From: Kocuria sp.
GTDB lineage: Bacteria > Actinomycetota > Actinomycetes > Actinomycetales > Micrococcaceae
DNA: 64,000 nucleotides
Reading direction: 5' to 3'
Assembly (NCBI GenBank): GCA_030454085.1
Contig: JAKDJD010000005.1
Span: forward strand, 39,421-103,420
The position numbers and the translations under genes were made by a program. Shown here piece after piece: positions 27,127 to 36,800 of the stretch (the stretch's first letter is position 1; each line of letters begins with the position of its first letter). The notes under the pieces were generated by a model. The model ran no database searches, had not been told where the DNA came from, and saw nothing but the letters and a program-made list of their open reading frames with translations.

Positions 27127-28485
27127 ATGAATACCCCACAGACCACAGAAGTCGCAGACACCGTCGCGGACATCCAGCCCTACGTCCAGGCCAAGGACTT
27201 CGCGGCGATCGTCGACGCCATCTCACCACTCACGTCCGAGCAGGTCGCAGCCCTCCTGGAACGTCTCCCCGTCAACCACCTGGCCATCGTGTACCGGTTG
27301 TTGCCGAAGGAGAAGGCCCTGGAGGTCTTCGAACGCCTTTCGCCCAGAATGCAGGGCGATCTCATCGATGGGCTTCAGGACTCGGAAGTCACCGCACTGT
27401 TCGCCGATCTCGATCCCGACGACCGCGTATGGCTTCTCGACGAACTCCCCGCGGCCCTCGCACCCCGGCTCCTTCACGGCCTCTCGACCAAAGACCGGGA
27501 ACTGACCTCCGGAGTCCTGGGGTACCCCAAGGGCTCGGTCGGTCGACGCATGAGCCCGGAATACGTCTCCACCAGAATCGACCACACCGTCTCCGAAGCC
27601 CTCGACCGGGTCCAGCGTCACATTGCCGATGCGGAGACCATCTACACCCTCCCTGTCTTGGATGGAAGCCGCCGCGTCGTCGGCGTCGTGAGCCTCCGCG
27701 ACCTCATGGGTTCGGAACCGGACCAGACGATCTCCGAGCTCATGCAACCGGCCAAGACCACCTCGGCCTACCAGTCCGCGGAGGAAGCCGCACGTCGCAG
27801 CACCAATCTCGGTCTCCTGGCGTTGCCTATCGTGGACAAGGAAGGCCGCTTGGTCGGCATCCTGACCTTCGACGACGCCGTCCGGATCCTCGAGCACGAA
27901 GAGACCGAGGACTCCGCTCGCCAGGGCGGCGTCGAGCCGCTGAGGCGGCCCTACCTCGCGACGCCCATCCGAGCGCTTGTGAAGTCCCGCATCGTCTGGC
28001 TATTCGTCCTAGCCATCGGAGCGACCCTGACGGTCCAAGTGCAGTCCCACTTCGAGCCGACGATCGAACAGGTGACGGCGCTCGCCCTCTTCGTGCCCCT
28101 CCTCATCGGAACGGGCGGCAACACCGGCAACCAGGCGGCCACGACCGTGACTCGTGCCATGGCACTGGGCGATATCCAGCCACGCGACCTGCTCAAGGTG
28201 CTCCTCCGAGAGCTCGGAGTCGGTTCCTCGCTGGGCGCGGCTCTGGGAATCATCGGGGGCACGATCACGGCCCTCGTGTTCGAGCCCCGCATCGGTGTCG
28301 TCATCGGGCTGACATTACTAGCGGTTTGCTCCTTGGCCGCCACCGTGGGAGGCATCATGCCGATGGTAGCCCGTGCCCTGCGCGTCGACCCGGCCGTCTT
28401 CTCCAACCCGTTCATCAGCACGTTCGTGGATGCCACGGGCCTGATCGTCTACTTCCTGATCGCCCGAGCCGTACTCCAGATCTGA
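27127..28485 (+). CDS. mgtE: Magnesium transporter MgtE
   Basis: A 452-residue MgtE channel. The N-terminal helical superhelix (about 25-135) has repeated LPVNHLAIVYRLLPKEKALEVFERL-type units. Two CBS domains follow (about 140-265), then the five-helix pore domain (about 290-450) with the conserved PLLIGTGGNTGNQAAT filter segment. MgtE imports Mg2+ (also Co2+) and closes when Mg2+ fills the cytoplasmic domain. AAGGA lies upstream of ATG 27127. The upstream leader ORF and hairpin suggest extra control at the mRNA level. Confidence 0.95.
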   Translation: MNTPQTTEVADTVADIQPYVQAKDFAAIVDAISPLTSEQVAALLERLPVNHLAIVYRLLPKEKALEVFERLSPRMQGDLIDGLQDSEVTALFADLDPDDRVWLLDELPAALAPRLLHGLSTKDRELTSGVLGYPKGSVGRRMSPEYVSTRIDHTVSEALDRVQRHIADAETIYTLPVLDGSRRVVGVVSLRDLMGSEPDQTISELMQPAKTTSAYQSAEEAARRSTNLGLLALPIVDKEGRLVGILTFDDAVRILEHEETEDSARQGGVEPLRRPYLATPIRALVKSRIVWLFVLAIGATLTVQVQSHFEPTIEQVTALALFVPLLIGTGGNTGNQAATTVTRAMALGDIQPRDLLKVLLRELGVGSSLGAALGIIGGTITALVFEPRIGVVIGLTLLAVCSLAATVGGIMPMVARALRVDPAVFSNPFISTFVDATGLIVYFLIARAVLQI

Positions 28486-28867
28486 GTCGAAGCCTGGCGA
28501 CGGGCTGGCCCCCCTCGGGGCCGGCACGGGGTGTTGTGCTGCATGGGGGGGCACGAGGGGGGTGCTGCACGAGGGCCTGCGCGTCATGCGGGACCGTGTC
28601 TGGAGCCCCGCCGAAGGTGGTTGCGGCCCCGCCAAGGTAGTTGCGGTCCCGCAGAAGGTGGCGTTTACCCGATTAGGCGGCGTTTACCTTCGCCCGGTGG
28701 GGGTTTTACCCCCCCCGGGCGGAGGTTAACGCCCCTCGCGCGGGCCACCCCCCCCCCACACGGCGCCCCCGGCGGCCGCCGTCGTCGTTGACGCCTGGCC
28801 GGACCCAACGAAGAAGGGCCGGGGCTGTTCGCCCCGACCCTTCGATCGTCATTCGCTCCATGGTCGA
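28486..28867. repeat. Non-coding gap with imperfect tandem repeats
   Basis: Convergent gap between mgtE and the LTA-synthase-like gene. From 28605 to 28733 there are imperfect units of about 20 bp. The first type is CCCCGCCGAAGGTGGTTGCGG (28605-28625) and CCCCGCCAAGGTAGTTGCGG (28627-28646). The second type is AAGGTGGCGTTTACCCGATT (28655-28674) and AGGCGGCGTTTACC (28675-28688), followed by decayed copies including GGAGGTTAACGCC. G/C homopolymer runs follow. Both unit types match those in the 1536-2130 gap. No gene is seen. Confidence 0.5.
28813..28843. terminator. Bidirectional hairpin terminator between convergent genes
   Basis: GAAGGG-C-CGGGGC, loop TGTTC, GCCCCG-A-CCCTTC: 12 pairs with one mismatch. 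It lies 25 bp beyond the end of the leftward LTA-synthase-like gene and after mgtE. Confidence 0.7.
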
Positions 28868-30409
28868 CTACTTCGACCAGGCTCCCGCATAGAAGTCCTT
28901 GGACCGAGAGTCCAGGAGGTCGCGGTAGGCATCCGGATCGAGTGCCTGTGCGGAGTCATCAGGGACCTCGTCCGCGAAGGCCGAGACGCCCAGCCCTGCC
29001 TTGTGGTCCTTCACCTCGAGGCCCGCGGCCTCGAGAATCGTGGGATACATGTTCAGCTGGTCGATATTGGGCCGCATCTGGCGGTTCTTGTTCTCGCCCG
29101 GCACCCAGACCCTGTTGAAGATCGAGCGGTTCGGGTTGTTGTCCAGCTGCTCGTGGAAGGCATCGCCGGCGCTCATGTGCTTCAGGTGGTCACCCATGAT
29201 CACCACGGCGGTGTCGTCCAGGTAGCCCTTTTCCTTCATGTAATCCACGTAGCCGGCAACCTGATCCATCGAGCAGGCGTACACGGAGGTCACGTCACTG
29301 TCGGTGTCCTGCTTGCAGTAGTCGTACATGTGGACGGGCTCGTGCGTGTCCAGGGTCAGCATCGACAGGTTGAACGGCTGCCCGGTCTGCTCGGACTCTG
29401 CGTGCAGACGATCGATCTCGTCGCGGGCGTGGGCCATAAGACGCTCGTCGCTCAGGCCCCAGTCGCTGCGGAAGTTCTTGGCGTCCTCTCCCATGGAGCG
29501 CCAGGTGTTGAGATCTTTCTCCTCGTCGAAACCGTGGCTGCTCAGGAACTTGTCCTTGGAGGCGAAGGAACCGTTGGCTCCGCCCAGGAACTCGCTCTTG
29601 TAGCCATGGTCGGCCAGCACGTTGCCGGCGCAGTTGAGTCCGCCGAGGTAGTTGTCCTGGGTTCCCTCGGACTGCCCGATAGAGCTGCCGCTGCCGATGA
29701 TTCCGGGGCCCTTGAGCGGGACGCCGCACTGGGTCGAGGTCAGACCGGCCATGGTCCATCCTCCGCCCTCGTACTGCTGGAAGTTGTCCACGCTCTTCCA
29801 GCCCTCAGACTCCTGGGTCGAGTTCTGGAGCGAGGAGAACGCGTTCTTCTCAAACAGGCTCTCGTCCGTCAGCGTTTCTTCGCCGGACTCGAGGTAGATG
29901 GTCACCACGTTGTTCTTCTTGGAGTCGTCGGTGATCTGGGGCTCGGCGTAGTAGTCATTCATGTCGTACTTTGAGCTGGCGGACTTGATGTAGTCGCCCA
30001 TGCCGACGGTCGTGGCAAAGGCCGACCCTCCGCCGACCGTCAGGGCGACGACCAACACGGTGGAGATCGACCGCCGGATCCACGGCTTGCGCCGCTTCGT
30101 GTGCTCCAGGCCGTTCTTGCGAAGTTTGCGGAGCCGGAGGTGGCGGAACACCGCGATGCCGATCGTGATCAGAACCGGGAGGACGCCGATGCCGAAGATG
30201 CCCATCCACACAATGGCGCCTCCGCCTCCGTCCGTCTGCACGGACACCAGGTTGAGGAGCATCTGCCCCACCGAGATCTTGCCCCAGAAAAAGCGAATAC
30301 CCAGCCCCGCGATGAGCAGGACCAGACTGAACCAGATCAAGATGTAGACCAGAATGCCGCCGATGACGGCGCCTGCACGCCGGCTTACTTCGACATACCG
30401 ACCGGACAT
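28868..30409 (-). CDS. LTA synthase / phosphoglycerol transferase family membrane enzyme
   Basis: A 513-residue sulfatase-fold enzyme with three N-terminal membrane helices (about residues 12-40, 62-90, 110-130) and an extracellular catalytic domain. VTIYLESGEET carries the first metal ligand. WTMAGLTSTQCGVPL matches the catalytic-Thr block of the MdoB/OpgB group. Further metal ligands are likely in LDTHEPVH and IMGDHLKHM. It probably transfers phosphoglycerol from phosphatidylglycerol to an envelope glycan; the acceptor is unknown. The start at 30409 has GAGGT upstream; an in-frame upstream ATG at 30454 lacks support. Confidence 0.8.
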   Translation of the reverse strand: MSGRYVEVSRRAGAVIGGILVYILIWFSLVLLIAGLGIRFFWGKISVGQMLLNLVSVQTDGGGGAIVWMGIFGIGVLPVLITIGIAVFRHLRLRKLRKNGLEHTKRRKPWIRRSISTVLVVALTVGGGSAFATTVGMGDYIKSASSKYDMNDYYAEPQITDDSKKNNVVTIYLESGEETLTDESLFEKNAFSSLQNSTQESEGWKSVDNFQQYEGGGWTMAGLTSTQCGVPLKGPGIIGSGSSIGQSEGTQDNYLGGLNCAGNVLADHGYKSEFLGGANGSFASKDKFLSSHGFDEEKDLNTWRSMGEDAKNFRSDWGLSDERLMAHARDEIDRLHAESEQTGQPFNLSMLTLDTHEPVHMYDYCKQDTDSDVTSVYACSMDQVAGYVDYMKEKGYLDDTAVVIMGDHLKHMSAGDAFHEQLDNNPNRSIFNRVWVPGENKNRQMRPNIDQLNMYPTILEAAGLEVKDHKAGLGVSAFADEVPDDSAQALDPDAYRDLLDSRSKDFYAGAWSK

Positions 30410-30645
30410 GTTTTTACCTCGCGTTCGCTGACTGAGTGGCTCCCCCAAATTCATGGCCGCATGTAGTAAAAGGGCACATTCAAGGATCTTGGCAACAATA
30501 CACTACCCGTTTACGCGCCATTTACCCATAGTCGGCGTGTTCTTGGGCACGTCAGCGGCCTGAATCCGAAAGGACCCGAGCCTCCGCAGTGCGCTCCACG
30601 CGGTGCAGGGCGGCGGTCCGGGCACCCGCTCCCTCCCGGTCGGTG

Positions 30646-31467
30646 TCACCCCAGAAGTGAGGCGTATCCCTCTCGATACGAGGGGTAGCGGAAGTCCGTC
30701 AGTGACCGCACCAGCGAGCCATCGATTGACTTGCCTCGACCTCCCCCGCTCCCGGAGGCGTCGGGCGGAGCCGGAACCCCCAGAAGTCCGGCGATGTGAT
30801 CGGCAACGTCCCCCAGGGGCGCCGGGCTGTGATCGACCGCGTGCACCAGGGCCGGAGGATTTTCGGCTCCAAGGACGGATTCGATGACCGAGACGAGATC
30901 GTCCCGGTGGATGCGATTGGTCATGCGATTCCGCACCACGGGCTCGCCGCGAGCAACTCGGTTCGCCAATGCTGTTCGGCCGGGCCCATAGATCCCAGCG
31001 GGCCGCACGATCACGATGCGCGGGAAGAGCTCCATGGCAAGGAGTTCGGCAGCCCTCAGGATTTTTGCCGTCTCCCGACTCGGCGAGGGATCGGTCGCTT
31101 CGGTCACGGTTTCGCCGTCGTTCTGCCCGAAAACGCCGGTCGAGGACACCAGGACGACGAGCGGTTCGACCCCGCCCGGGCCCCGAGGAAGCGCCCGCCT
31201 CAGGCCGCGCAACCCGTTCAGGTACGTTCTCTCATAGGCATCCGCGTCGGGCGAGTCCGCCGTCAGCGTGACGACCACGGCGTCGGCCCCCGGAAGGCCC
31301 CCTTCCCGCGCGCCCGTCAGGTCCAGAGCGAGACCCGAGATCTCGGAGGGAAGCAGGTCGGCTCGACGTCGAACGCCCGTTGCACTCCACCCGTGGGCGA
31401 CCATTCTCAAGCCCGTGGCGATTCCGACGTCGCCGCACCCGGCGAGAAGAACATGCTTGCGCGTCAT
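30646..31467 (-). CDS. NAD-dependent epimerase/dehydratase family protein (atypical SDR)
   Basis: A 273-residue protein with an N-terminal Rossmann motif (LLAGCGDVGIATGL), VVLVSSTGVFGQ, and VRPAGIYGPGR, resembling the YeeZ-like atypical SDR group. The catalytic YxxxK is not evident, as is usual in that group. The substrate is unknown. The start overlaps the end of ohrR by 4 bp (ATGA), so it is probably co-transcribed with the peroxide sensor, which suggests an oxidative-stress-linked role (inference). Confidence 0.75.
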   Translation of the reverse strand: MTRKHVLLAGCGDVGIATGLRMVAHGWSATGVRRRADLLPSEISGLALDLTGAREGGLPGADAVVVTLTADSPDADAYERTYLNGLRGLRRALPRGPGGVEPLVVLVSSTGVFGQNDGETVTEATDPSPSRETAKILRAAELLAMELFPRIVIVRPAGIYGPGRTALANRVARGEPVVRNRMTNRIHRDDLVSVIESVLGAENPPALVHAVDHSPAPLGDVADHIAGLLGVPAPPDASGSGGGRGKSIDGSLVRSLTDFRYPSYREGYASLLG

Positions 31468-31913
31468 TGGCGTCCGGCACCGAAAGCTTCGGCAACACCG
31501 TTGAGCTGGTTCTTGAAATCGTTGTAACCGTCGAGATCGAGCGAGACCGTGGCCCAAATCTTCTCCGGCACTCCCTCGGCGTCGTGCCGAAGCGCGGCGC
31601 CTGCCTCGGTCAGAGCAATGAGGCGACGACGTTCGTCTTCCGGGTCACGAAGCCGCTCGAGCAGTCCCCGTTGTTCCAGGCGGCGGAGGACCGGAGTCAG
31701 CGTTCCACTGTCCAGTCCGAGAAGATCGCCGATCTGTCCGACGCTCTGCGCCTCCTCGGTCTGCCACAGGGTCAGCATGACCAGGTACTGCGGATACGTC
31801 AGCCCCAAGTCCTCCAGGAGGGGCCTATAAGCGCGCACCATGGCGTGACTCGCCCGGTAGAGGGAGAAGCACAGTTGGTTGTCCAGAGCCAATGGAGAGT
31901 TCGATGTCGACAC
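31464..31913 (-). CDS. ohrR: OhrR-type organic peroxide sensor (MarR family)
   Basis: A 149-residue MarR regulator with the OhrR N-terminal signature LDNQLCFSLYRASHAMVRAYRPLLEDLGLTYPQYLVML. Cys15 is the conserved peroxide-sensing residue. The winged helix follows (VGQIGDLLGLDSGTLTPVLRRLEQRGLLER and DERRRLIALT). Oxidation of this Cys releases OhrR from DNA in characterised members. It is divergent from ohr with a perfect inverted repeat between them (31945-31962). Confidence 0.92.
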   Translation of the reverse strand: MSTSNSPLALDNQLCFSLYRASHAMVRAYRPLLEDLGLTYPQYLVMLTLWQTEEAQSVGQIGDLLGLDSGTLTPVLRRLEQRGLLERLRDPEDERRRLIALTEAGAALRHDAEGVPEKIWATVSLDLDGYNDFKNQLNGVAEAFGAGRQ

Positions 31914-31944
31914 AAGCTCATTCTAACAAACCCATTGACGCATT

Positions 31945-31962
31945 TATATTGTGCTCAATATA
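31945..31962. promoter_or_regulatory. Probable OhrR operator
   Basis: TATATTG-TGCT-CAATATA is a perfect 7-bp inverted repeat in the divergent ohrR/ohr promoter region. It is AT-rich like known OhrR boxes, and sits 31 bp upstream of the ohrR start and 33 bp upstream of the ohr start. Confidence 0.75.
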
Positions 31963-31994
31963 GTTGTTTCGTAAGCAAATGCGAGGAGTTGATC

Positions 31995-32414
31995 ATGGAA
32001 CCTCTATACACAGCAGAAGCCCTGAGCACGGGAGACGGCCGCTCCGGCCACGTGCGTTCGAGCGATGACACCATTTCGGTCGATCTGGCCCCGCCCAAGG
32101 AAATGGGCGGTAGCGGTCAGGGAAACAACCCTGAGCAGCTCTTCGCGGCGGGATACGCCGCGTGCTTCCATTCGGCACTCCAGATGGTGGCCAAAGCCGA
32201 CCACAAGAAACTGGGCGATTCCGCGGTAGGTGCACGCGTTTCCATCGGCAAGGAGGGCGAGGGGTTCGGCCTGTCCGTTGTCCTGGAGGTCGTGGTTCCC
32301 GACCTGCCCGTTGAGGAATCAAGAGAGCTGGCCGAGAAGGCCCACCAGGTGTGCCCCTACTCCAGGGCGACTCGCGGCAACATCGACGTGGAGCTGGAAG
32401 TCACCGACCAGTAG
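31995..32414 (+). CDS. ohr: Organic hydroperoxide resistance protein Ohr
   Basis: A 139-residue thiol peroxidase that reduces organic hydroperoxides. The two active-site cysteines are Cys57 in GYAACFHSAL and Cys120 in HQVCPYSRAT; the conserved Glu in NPEQLFAAGY is also present. GAGGAG precedes ATG 31995; the frame open to the left is not coding. It is controlled by the adjacent OhrR (well-known pairing). Confidence 0.95.
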   Translation: MEPLYTAEALSTGDGRSGHVRSSDDTISVDLAPPKEMGGSGQGNNPEQLFAAGYAACFHSALQMVAKADHKKLGDSAVGARVSIGKEGEGFGLSVVLEVVVPDLPVEESRELAEKAHQVCPYSRATRGNIDVELEVTDQ

Positions 32415-32437
32415 TCACCCAGGCTCGGGGAGGCTCA

Positions 32438-33472
32438 TCAGGTGTTCTGGGTCTCCCCGACGTCGCCGACGTCCGCGTCGGCCGTCTCGTCAATAATGTT
32501 GAGGATGTGCTGGAAGTGAGCCGAATCCGGCTCAATCAATGACCCGTGAGTGTCCCCGTCGGTCAGGTGAAGGCTCCCCCGACCGCCGGCCTTCTTGACC
32601 GCGTCGATATAGCGTCGCGAATTCTCCGGCGACACGACCTCGTCGGCAGTCCCGTGCACGGCGACGACAGGCAGGGACGTATCAATGTTCTGAATCGGAT
32701 CAACTTCGGAGTACCGCTGGGCGAGCTGCTCCGGGGTGCCACCCAGGGCATCGGTGATATTGACGTCGCCATGATCCGCCGCGTACTTCATATCCAGAGG
32801 ACCTGCCAGGGAGACCACGCGCGTCGGGACGAACTTCGGATGGGCACCGAGTTCATGCTCTTCCTTCGAATCGCGCGTGCCCGCCCACATGGCCAGCTGC
32901 GCCCCTGCACTGTGACCGACAACCAGTTCGTCATCCGTCGTGAACTCGGGGTGTTCCTTGCTGAGTTCCGGAATGAAGTCCATGGCCGAGGCCACGTCGG
33001 TGAACGTCGTCGGCCAACCGCCACCCGAACCCACGCGGCGGTATTCGATGTTGTACACGGCCATGCCGCGATCCACGAGCGACTCCGCATAGGCCTCGAA
33101 GTCCTTGGCGCCGATCGAACTCTGCCAGGCGCCACCATGGACCAGAACCACCAGCGGAACGGACTTGGCCTTGTGGTTACCTGCCGGAAGGTACAGGTCG
33201 CCCCAGTTCTGCGAAGGGTCCCCCGCACCCTTGACCGGGTAATTCACCCTCTTGTACAGCGGCTCGTCCCGCTGCACCACCGTTTCCGCCTCCGCCTTGG
33301 GCGCCGATGACGACGCAGAGGATGCCGAGGGTTCCGAACTCGAGGTTTGCGCCCCTTGATCGTTCTCAGGGTCCCCGGAAGAACACGAGGCCAGGAGGAA
33401 CGCGAAGATCACTCCCATCGCAACTTTGCGCGCCCTCGGTAGCCACCTGCGGTCGGAATTCGCATCGGTCAT
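32438..33472 (-). CDS. Alpha/beta hydrolase (esterase/lipase-like) lipoprotein
   Basis: A 344-residue exported lipoprotein. The signal peptide ends in LLASC (lipobox), and a Ser/Ala-rich linker extends to about residue 60. The hydrolase domain has the oxyanion motif HGGAW, the nucleophile elbow GHSAG, an acid in GTADEV and a late His in GDTHGSL. The HGG motif places it near hormone-sensitive-lipase/kynurenine-formamidase-like esterases. Substrate is unknown. ATG 33472 has AAGAGAG upstream. It is divergent from the adhesin gene. Confidence 0.8.
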   Translation of the reverse strand: MTDANSDRRWLPRARKVAMGVIFAFLLASCSSGDPENDQGAQTSSSEPSASSASSSAPKAEAETVVQRDEPLYKRVNYPVKGAGDPSQNWGDLYLPAGNHKAKSVPLVVLVHGGAWQSSIGAKDFEAYAESLVDRGMAVYNIEYRRVGSGGGWPTTFTDVASAMDFIPELSKEHPEFTTDDELVVGHSAGAQLAMWAGTRDSKEEHELGAHPKFVPTRVVSLAGPLDMKYAADHGDVNITDALGGTPEQLAQRYSEVDPIQNIDTSLPVVAVHGTADEVVSPENSRRYIDAVKKAGGRGSLHLTDGDTHGSLIEPDSAHFQHILNIIDETADADVGDVGETQNT

Positions 33473-33844
33473 CGGGGACTCTCTTCCTGATACGGATGCG
33501 GTGGTGTCCGGCCGCATCGTGATTCGGGGAACCTGTATTCACGTGCTATGGATCACTGTATCAGTGGCGCTATTTTTCTCGTCAAGAGGTGAACGGCCCA
33601 CTTTCCGATGTGGTTTCCGTGGCTTTGTAATATCCACAAATTCGGACATTGAGCCCTACGAATCGGAGACGAATCTAGACTTTCTGCCCAAAGACGCGCC
33701 GACTGGCGCGCCGGTCGGACCTCTTCAGCCCATCCGCGGTCTTGGCAGGATTCGCTCGCCTGCATCGTGCGATGCCATCTCGAGACGAAACAATCCGGGC
33801 CCGATGGGATGGGGAATTGTCGAACCTTTGGGGGAAGGTGTTTC
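33473..33844. promoter_or_regulatory. Divergent upstream region of esterase and adhesin genes
   Basis: A 372-bp gap without a convincing gene. It is AT-richer in the middle (33540-33660), as expected for promoters, but no clear -35/-10 pair or operator was identified. The adhesin ribosome site GGGGGAAGGTG lies at its right end (33831-33841). Confidence 0.4.
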
Positions 33845-36800
33845 ATGCGTTCTCGTCGGGAACAGAATTATTCATGTCGTCACGGACAGAGCAGGACGCG
33901 GGCGCGATCCGTCCGCGTTTCCACGCTCAGTGGCCTGCTGATAGCGGCCGCCGCGACGAGTCACTATGCGGAGGCCGCCACTCCGCAGCACGCCGCGGCC
34001 GTCACCAACCGAGAAGCGTCGAATCATCGTGAACGTGTCCCCCTGGACAGCTCGGTCCTGGATGACGCCGTGGCCGCGGCAGAAAAGGCCGGAGTCCGGG
34101 TGGAGCGGAGGACAGCTTCGCCCGACGTCGTGGACCCGGACTCGGTTCGGGAACGCCAAGAGTCGATTTCGCGGTCCTACCGGGAGCAGGCGAATGCTCT
34201 CGGCTCGGTTGCCGAGAAAGCCCGGAACGAGCGCGAGAGGCACAACCAGCGGGTTGCCGAATCGGAGGCCCGGTACCGGCAGGCCAGCGAAGCCTACGAA
34301 TCCGAGAAAAAGGCTTACGACGCCGCCAAGTCGGATTACGATGCCCGGAAGGCGGCCTACGACGCACACCTCAAGGAGCAGATCACCGACGCGAATCCTG
34401 ATGTGGCTCTGACACCCGGGAAGCTCGTGTACGAACAACCCTTCGAGATCTCGGAAAACCGGAACAGTCTCGTCTCGGTCGAAGGCATCGAGAATCACCC
34501 GGGGCGAGCGAATCAGTTCGACCGCCACAACAATTACAATTCGGATTCGGTGACCCACATCAATCCGGTCGACGGTTCGAGCTTCACCATCACGTACAAG
34601 AACGTTGCCAAGGACAAGGCTTCCGGTCGTTCTCTGGATGCCCGGATCCTGGTCTCGGACGTCGTCACGTCGACCACGAACGACGGCGAACCGGCCATCG
34701 AGGTCTTTTCGAACTATTCGGACAACCTCGCGCTGTACAAAGTCACCGCGCTCAAACAGACCATCACTTTCGTCTACTCCGACACCGGAGAGAACTACGC
34801 CAACAACTACTACGTTTCCTTCGGTTCTCTGAACGGCCAAAGCGGCGATGGGGCTTCCCGTTACGAATTCGCCAGCGGAACGTACACCGCTGGCGGGGAC
34901 GGGGTCATCGCGACGTTCCTCAATCCTGAGTCAGAGATCTCCCCACGGTCCCAGCCGGTCCACTTGGCGTCGCACCGGGAGGTCCCTCGAGCCTTCATGC
35001 TGCCTCAGGGAAGCAACCAGTCACGAAGCATTGCGGACACCGACCCGGAGATCATGCGGCGACTCGGCGTGACCTTCCTGGCCCACAATGGGTCGTCCTT
35101 CTGGGTGGGGACCTCGGGCGGCTCCGACGGGCGCGATCCCGACGACGTCGGCGGCATCACGGCGACGTACAACCACGTGATGCTCTCAGCCGACACCGTC
35201 GCTCCCACAGAGTCACTGCCCGCGCCGCCCACCCCGCCGAAGCCTCCCGTACGGGAGGTGGTCCCCGATCTGGACCCGATCGTCGCCTCCGTGGAGTACC
35301 ACGAGCTCTGTGCCCGCGGTTCGGGGACGGTGAAAACGGCTCCCGGCGAGGGAAAGTTCGTTCTTCCCGGTCAGGTGACCCATCAGACCGTGACCAAGCG
35401 GACCGGTTTCGAACCGCTCCGCCAGTTCGTGGTGGGAGACAACATCTTCGCCACCGAGGACGGTCGGATCCCGGTGTCCGTGGACATGTCATCGGTCCGT
35501 GTCACCTCGGATTCGCGGGACGTCTCGGGGTCCTTCCGCCTCTCACAGGAGGAGACGGAGTTCCTGGGGAAGAAGGTCCTGCAGATACGTGCGGAGGCCA
35601 TCGACCCGGCGTCATTGCCGATCAACACCGAGTTCGCCCTCCACATCGCCCCCATGGCATTGGCCGATGGAAAGGCCGACGACCTGGTGGATGCGGGCTT
35701 CGGGATCGTCAACGGCAGGCTCGACTACACCGAGCCACACACCTACCATGAGCCCTCGATTGAGCCGCACAAACATGGTCTGGTTCCTGGGACGAGCACG
35801 AAGGCCGACGGCCGAACCGTCACCGTGGGAGACACCATCGAATACAGGCTGCTCCTGGATACCTCCCAGCTGACCGACGTCGCCGAACCGATCACACGGT
35901 TCGGGATGCTGGATGACTACGACGAACGACACGGCCGCATCCCCGCATCGGCGGTCCGTGTTCTCAAACTCCCTGCCGATGCAGACATTGCGCCCACAGC
36001 GCCCTTGGACGAACTCGCCCGACACGGCGCGGAGGACGTCACGGACACATTCGACGTGACGGATTCGGGGGCTCAAGGTATCTCGATCATGGCGAAGATC
36101 GTGGATGGTGCACCGCTTCCCCCGCTCGGTTTCAAGTACGCCATTTCCCTGCCGTACTCGGTATCAACGAATAGCGATGGTGAGATCCAGAATTCCGCGT
36201 GGGAGATCGTTAACGATCACAAGGTCCAGACCGAGACCGTGGCCAATGTTGTGAAAAGCATCAGGCCGCACAAGGACATCGTGGTTTCCGCCAAGAACCA
36301 GTCCTCATTGGACGGGAAGGAAATACACAGTGGGCAAACGTTCGAGTACAGACTGGATTCCTCCGTCCGTCCGTCGCACTACGCGGGGCGCACTGTCGAA
36401 TGGTCCGTGTTCGACGACTACGACGAGTCCCACGACCGTTACGACGGAGACTTCACAGTCCTCTCCCGCAACGACTTCGTTCTGGAGGACGGAACCGTCG
36501 TGTCCGCCGGGCAGGACATCACCCGCTTCTTCACCCAGAAGATCGACGACCGGTCGGGGGCTGTGACCTTCACGGCCACGGAAGACTTGCTGAAGGTCCT
36601 CAACCTCGAAAAGAATCTCGAGAAAGAACAGTCCTGGTCAGTGTACGCCCGCATGACCCGAATCGCGGCCGGCGACGTCGAGAACACCTTCACCGAGTCC
36701 TACAACGGTGCGTGGTCAGCCTCCAACACGGTGCGGACCCGAACGCCCGAACCGCCCGCGCCGCAACCTCACCCGAAGGGCCCGGAGCAACCTCCCATGC

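Noticed and set aside
26883..28640. A long Arg/Pro-rich frame overlapping the mgtE region on the same strand.
   Set aside because: It is a frame shadow of mgtE, which has CBS domains and the pore motif.
28605..28733. Tandem repeats considered as a CRISPR array.
   Set aside because: Units are about 20 bp, diverged, contiguous without unique spacers, and no cas genes are nearby.
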